The position numbers and the translations under genes were made by a program. From Coenobita brevimanus (taxonomy: Eukaryota > Arthropoda > Malacostraca > Decapoda > Coenobitidae), in assembly GCA_032717465.1 (NCBI GenBank), contig JAVRFU010000149.1, positions 18,885-82,884 of the forward strand: a stretch of DNA of 64,000 bases, given 5' to 3'. A model generated the notes under the pieces. The model saw only the letters and a list, made by a program, of their open reading frames with translations, did no database searches and was not told the DNA's origin. Every line of letters begins with the position of its first letter. The stretch's first letter is position 1. Shown one piece after another: positions 60,201 through 64,000 of this stretch.

Positions 60201-61267
60201 TGTAAAAGACACAAGAACAGTCTTGGTTTTACCTAGTGTTGGTTTGGGCTTCATCATATCAAAAATCTTCTTTGGTAGCACACTAACCTCAGCACCAGTG
60301 TCAATCAAAGCCCTAAATTCACATTGATGATCTGGAAACTCAAGTTCTATTAAATCATGTTTCTTACCAGACTTACAGTAGTTTATATTGGAGGATTTAC
60401 TCTCAGCACACAGATAACCCACTGTCTTATCTTGATACTCATCAGACCCAGAAGAGTAGTCCTGTTCCACACATGCGTTCCTTACGGACTTACTTCGGGC
60501 CTTGCGCTGTCCTTGGGAGGTGCATTTAATCTTGAAATGGCCCCGTCGCCCGCACTTGTGACATTCTTGATCAGCAGCAGGGCAGAATCGGCGATTGAAT
60601 ACGTGCTGGAATCCACAGAACTTGCAGCTTTGTGCATCGATTGGGTTGGGTTCACTTCCATTCCTCTTGGTATTCCTTGCATTGGCCTTGGTGGCTTTAC
60701 TTGTAACATTAACAGTGGACTGGAAAGCTGCATTAAATTCCTTTAGGTGTTCCTCACTAACTTCATGGGTTCGGCACTGGTTCAGAACCTCTTCTAAACT
60801 AGGATCATCAATTCTCAAAAGTCTGCTCCTTAAAGTATCATCAATTATACCACAAATAACTCTGTCTCTTAATAATTCGTCATGCAGGGTACCATAGTTA
60901 CAGTTCTTGGCCTTCTTTCTTAGGTCTGTGACGAAGCTATCAATACTCTCACCTGGCTGTTGTGTCCTTGTATTAAACAAATATCTCTCATATGTGGTAT
61001 ACTTCTTTGGTTCAAAGTGCAAATTTAAACTAGCCACTAGCTTTTGGTAGTCTTTCTTTTCCTCTTCAGACACAGGAAGTGTGTTGTAGATGTCCAGCAG
61101 CTCACGACCACCACAGTGAAGGAGTAATGCAACCTTAACTTCATTCTTCTTACCTTCTTTTTCAGAGCTAATTAGGTATATTTCGAACTCCTGGATAAAT
61201 CTCCTCCAGTTCTCACACAGTTACCTTCCAAAGAAAGAGGACCCGGCAGGCGATTATGGTCGGCCAT
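57245..61267 (-). pseudogene. Gypsy Gag-Pol polyprotein, four disabling changes
   Basis: The start is the ATG at 61267 (MADHNRLPGPL). A 2-bp GT insertion near 61217 shifts the frame; the frame is then open 61073-59592. Gag carries the zinc knuckle CHKCGRRGHFKIKC (about 60570-60529). Protease is LIDTGAEVSVLP (about 60305). RT begins with RVCIDPRDLNKAL. A TGA near 59592 and a TAA near 59253 interrupt RT, whose active site VIMDDILVYG is intact (about 59465-59436). RNase H: VDTSGYAIGACIL and ESDHRPLETIF. A 2-bp loss near 58695 shifts the frame before ADALSRV. Integrase: HKSHQGIEKTL...CDTC finger, VDYYSKF, CDNGPQF and SNGLAEGSV (D,D,E all present). The C-terminal tail is TRSGRVVRPPSKLEL. Close in layout to the + strand element, but a different lineage. 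Confidence 0.92.
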
Positions 61268-61410
61268 CTTCACTTGCTAACAATAACAACAACAACGAAG
61301 GCCTTGGCTATCTTGTTACAGCTGTTTCACGGAAAACCCTCTTCTTTCGGGTATACAGTCATAATTAGCTTATTCGGGAGACATTCAAGGAAACCCCACA
61401 CCTGACACCA

Positions 61411-61649
61411 TGTAATAATTGTCCGTAAATACGGCAGGAACACGAAAACAACAAAAAGGCCACAATAAAAGCCGGCTGGTGGGCAGTCTCCAAGAGAGTC
61501 TATTTTGTTCCAATAATGTTACAGGAGCTTTCAGTTGGCAACATAAGTATAAGAGTTTTAAATAAATAACAATATATTACTAATAGATTCAAGAATAATA
61601 ATATTGTATTTCCGGTACTATAAGTAAAATATAAGCCAATAATATTACA
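61411..61649 (-). repeat. 5' LTR of the minus-strand Gypsy element
   Basis: 239 bp, paired with 56908-57146. Differences are at GCCGGC/GCCAGC, AGTCTA/GGCTA, AAGAGT/AAGTGT and AAATAA/AAATCA. Confidence 0.95.
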
Positions 61650-61654
61650 CTACG

Positions 61655-62061
61655 CACACACCCACTACCAACCTACCTTTCAGACTCCTGGTCATCCTCC
61701 TTTTGGGACTTTGGTGAAAGCTTTGCCATTGCACTTGACATCTCAAAGGCTTTTCTGGCATAAATCTTTAATTTCCAAACTGCCCTCTTACGGTTTCTAT
61801 CCTTCTATCTGTGCCTTCATCTCTAGCTTCCTTTCTGATCGTTCTATAGCCGCTGTTGTAGAAGGCCATCGTTCTCCTCCTAGATCTATCAACAGTGGTG
61901 TTCCTCAGGGCTCCGTCCTATTACCAACTCTCTTCCTTTTATTCATCAATGACTTTCTAAGCAGTACATCTAACCCTATCCACTCGTACGCTGATGACTC
62001 CACCCTTCACCTTTCTATTTGGTTCCCGCAACTTCCATCTCAGCAGTTAATTCCGACTCTG
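61655..62061 (+). pseudogene. LINE-C reverse transcriptase fragment
   Basis: Covers the SWSSSF-like codons through LDISKAF (a 9-bp deletion removes DRV before WHKSLISKLPSYGF), INSGVPQGSVLLPTLFLLFI (the S of VLSP is L here) and HSYADDSTLHLSIWFPQLPS. It stops at CAGCAGTTAATTCCG, where the duplicated segment starts. Confidence 0.85.
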
Positions 62062-63993
62062 AGCTTTTTGGTTCTGAAATGGTATCAATCATATCTTTTC
62101 AATACTTCCTCTAAAATGAACAACTTGCAAGAGAATATAAGGTCATTTGTATATGGTGTAATGCCTTCTAAATGGAGCTGAGAATTTTTAAAAGATTGAC
62201 AGTAAAATAAATGGATGTAAAGCCCATTTTACTCGTTACTCTTCTGTTAAACCTTCCCATTTACCTGCCTCCTTTTATAGTTCTGGATATTTTACATCCT
62301 GTGCCAAAGAAAACTATATTTATCTAAGCAGATGCCTTAATCCTGTAAGGGGTGGGCACTGACAAATCACCTACATGTCGCCCTGCCCCTGCCATTTCAC
62401 TGCCCTCTGCCCCAAAGAAAACTACACATGGATAATGATACCAATGACTGATAATTGCTACAGAACTGCAAAGCAATACTAACCTTCATTCCACTGTGGC
62501 TTAACTTGATGTGTAGTACCAACTGCAGATATGTGGTTTAGTCCAGTCATGGATGGCAGCTAACTTGGTGAAGAGGTAGAAATGGCCAGAGTTGAGTCAC
62601 CAGCAATGGCAATCCTTCCACTCCTGAAAATCATCCACACCACATTACTCACTAACTCAAGGATACTGTACTTGCCTATCTACCTATATATCTATTGCCA
62701 GACACCATAATCCCATAATAGGTGGTCGTTTGGCTGCAAGTTAGTTATTTTATATGGAGGGAAACTAACCCACCACCAACCCACTTGCTGACACATAGGG
62801 AACATGTATGGGTTGGTTATATAGTTACCACCCAATGTTGTAAATGGTTTCCTGGGATCTAGGAAACTTTTTGGCTTGTCAATCAATGTAAAGCCACCTG
62901 ACAAAGAAAACAAGATTAACAAAAAGTGACAGAAAAGATGGCAGAAATAGGAAGAGATGAGGACAGACACAGAAAAATGAGAGAAAATGTCGCAGTCAAG
63001 CTCACCTGGCAACACACGTTTATATACGGTACTGTGATCCCTTGGTTATCATGCATAACTGGTACAAGGCTTGGTGTATGATAAAGAACTTGCACAATAA
63101 CAAAAGCACACTACCTATGGGATTTACCCTACAGTACCGGGCATCCCAAGTGCAATCCCAAATTTTCCCTTTGACAATAACACAGACCAACTAAATACAT
63201 ACATTATGATATGCTGTGCATCAGAAACACACACAGGCATGGTTAGATTAATAGAAAGTGAAGACACAATAAGGAACACACACCATAGAAAGACATGAGA
63301 TGGGCTTGAGATAAGGGGTTCTCATACTAAGGGGTGGAGAATTATCATTACTGGCAGTAGAATGGATTTGGAAGATGTGCAGACTGGCCTGGGAGGAAGG
63401 CAGAGTCCCGGAGGATTGGAAGTCACGTATAATCATTCCCCTGTACAAAGGAAAAGGGGAAAAAGTGTATGGTAGGAGACCTACTGACAGTTAGGGAAAT
63501 AACAGAAGAATTAGTTGAAAAACAGGGAGGTTTTAGGAAGGGATGAGGTTGTGCAGATCAGATATTCATTCTTAGGTCTTTAGTGGGGAAGTCTGTAGAG
63601 AACAGACAGAAGTTGTATGTGGCTTCACGGATTTGGAGAAAGTATGTGACAGGGTGGATAGACAAGGAATGTGGAAAGTATTAGGAATACATGGAGTAAA
63701 TGGGAAGTTATTGAAGACCATGAAGAGTATGTATAAGGGTGCTAAGGCTGCAGTGTATGTGGATAGGGAACTGAGAGAATTGTTCTCTTTGAAGGTTGGA
63801 TTGAAACAGGGACGTGTCATGTCTCCATGGTTGTTCAGTCTGTATATGGATGGGGTTATAAAAGAGATACAAGGTAGGACAGCAGATGTTGGAGCAGCGC
63901 TAATGACAGAGGGTAATGTGTGGAAACTCCCTGTACTGTTGTTTGCAGGTGATATTGTGTTGTTAAGTGAAGATGAAGGGGAGCTGCAAGGCT
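62062..63993 (+). repeat. Segmental duplication, copy 2
   Basis: Homologous to 38358-40292 (see there). This copy continues in LINE-A past 63993 to the window edge, whereas copy 1 switches to LINE-E. Confidence 0.92.
62670..63010 (-). repeat. LINE-A tip joined to repeat G
   Basis: The counterpart of 38975-39305. It includes the tail 'ctatctacctatatatctattgccagacaccataatccca' and the full G block. Confidence 0.7.
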
Positions 63994-64000
63994 TGTTGGA
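63345..64000 (+). pseudogene. LINE-A reverse transcriptase fragment, runs off the window
   Basis: The same internal deletion and the same TGA in the GFRKG block as the copy at 39645, showing they were duplicated after those mutations. FADD is FAGD. It continues to GELQGLL at the window end. Confidence 0.85.

Larger units (their letters stand above)
56908..61649 (-). mobile_element. Gypsy-type LTR retrotransposon, complete ends, inactivated
   Basis: 4742 bp between CTACG target duplications, with 239-bp LTRs at both ends. Minus-strand orientation: the 5' LTR is the right-hand one (61411-61649). It is followed directly by a primer-binding site TGGTGTCAGGTGTGGGG (61410 down to 61394), whose start complements tRNAs ending CTGACACCA (leucine-type is likely). 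A purine tract (AAAAAGGAAGA, about 57157-57147) sits before the 3' LTR. The two LTRs differ at four positions (about 1.7%), so the insertion is fairly young. Confidence 0.95.

Overview
This is eukaryotic, repeat-dominated DNA, most likely from an arthropod and probably a decapod crustacean. The reasons are long (GT)n/(CA)n microsatellites, dispersed GATA-tailed RTE-type LINEs, interspersed TTAGG/CCTAA (arthropod telomere-type) motifs, and no bacterial gene organisation. The species cannot be named from the sequence. I see no complete host gene. Nearly all coding capacity belongs to transposable elements. A few splice-bounded open stretches (592-729 +, 215-242 -, 12694-12807 -) could be exons of host genes.

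Families named here for convenience: LINE-A, RTE-like with a (GATA)n 3' tail, about 20 copies or scraps; LINE-B, RTE-like with a (TGAT)n tail, one full-length copy with an intact 1005-codon ORF at 9549-12566 and one 5'-truncated copy at 53246-54899; LINE-C, CR1/Jockey-like with a poly-A tail; LINE-D, a LINE with a PHD-like zinc finger between its reverse transcriptase and C-terminal region; LINE-E, a second RTE-like lineage; LINE-F, a CR1-like 3' fragment. Repeat S is a short dispersed repeat with a conserved hairpin. Repeat G often directly abuts the LINE-A 3' tip. Family H is an uncharacterised protein family present twice as decayed copies.

Layout. 0-2.4 kb: possible exon pieces, a LINE-A scrap, an S repeat, long pyrimidine tracts and a CA microsatellite. 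2.4-7.8 kb: a possible Copia relic, H copy 1, then LINE-C. 8-13.3 kb: the intact LINE-B and LINE-A tips. 13.8-17.6 kb: LINE-A and LINE-D fragments. 17.9-21.3 kb: a foldback element with two 421-bp inverted arms at about 99% identity, whose loop holds a nested LINE-A insertion with an uninterrupted 696-codon ORF. 21.3-26.0 kb: a Gypsy LTR retrotransposon on the + strand with one in-frame stop and no visible 5' LTR. 26-36.9 kb: a mosaic of LINE-A, C, D and E, S, G and H copy 2. 36.9-38.3 kb: a PIF/Harbinger relic with a TTAGG-containing palindrome. 38.36-40.29 kb: a segment duplicated at 62.06-63.99 kb. 40.5-48 kb: a candidate DNA transposon, LINE-F, microsatellites, a CCTAA-rich tract and a LINE-derived minisatellite. 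48.2-56.8 kb: LINE-D, LINE-A and the second LINE-B. 56.9-61.65 kb: a complete but inactivated Gypsy element on the - strand with paired 239-bp LTRs and a 5-bp target duplication. 61.65-64 kb: LINE-C and the second segmental copy.

The elements do not form a pathway. What the window records is serial, nested insertion, with several junctions precise enough to order the events. LINE-A landed in the foldback loop, in an S repeat, and at a site later hit by LINE-B.
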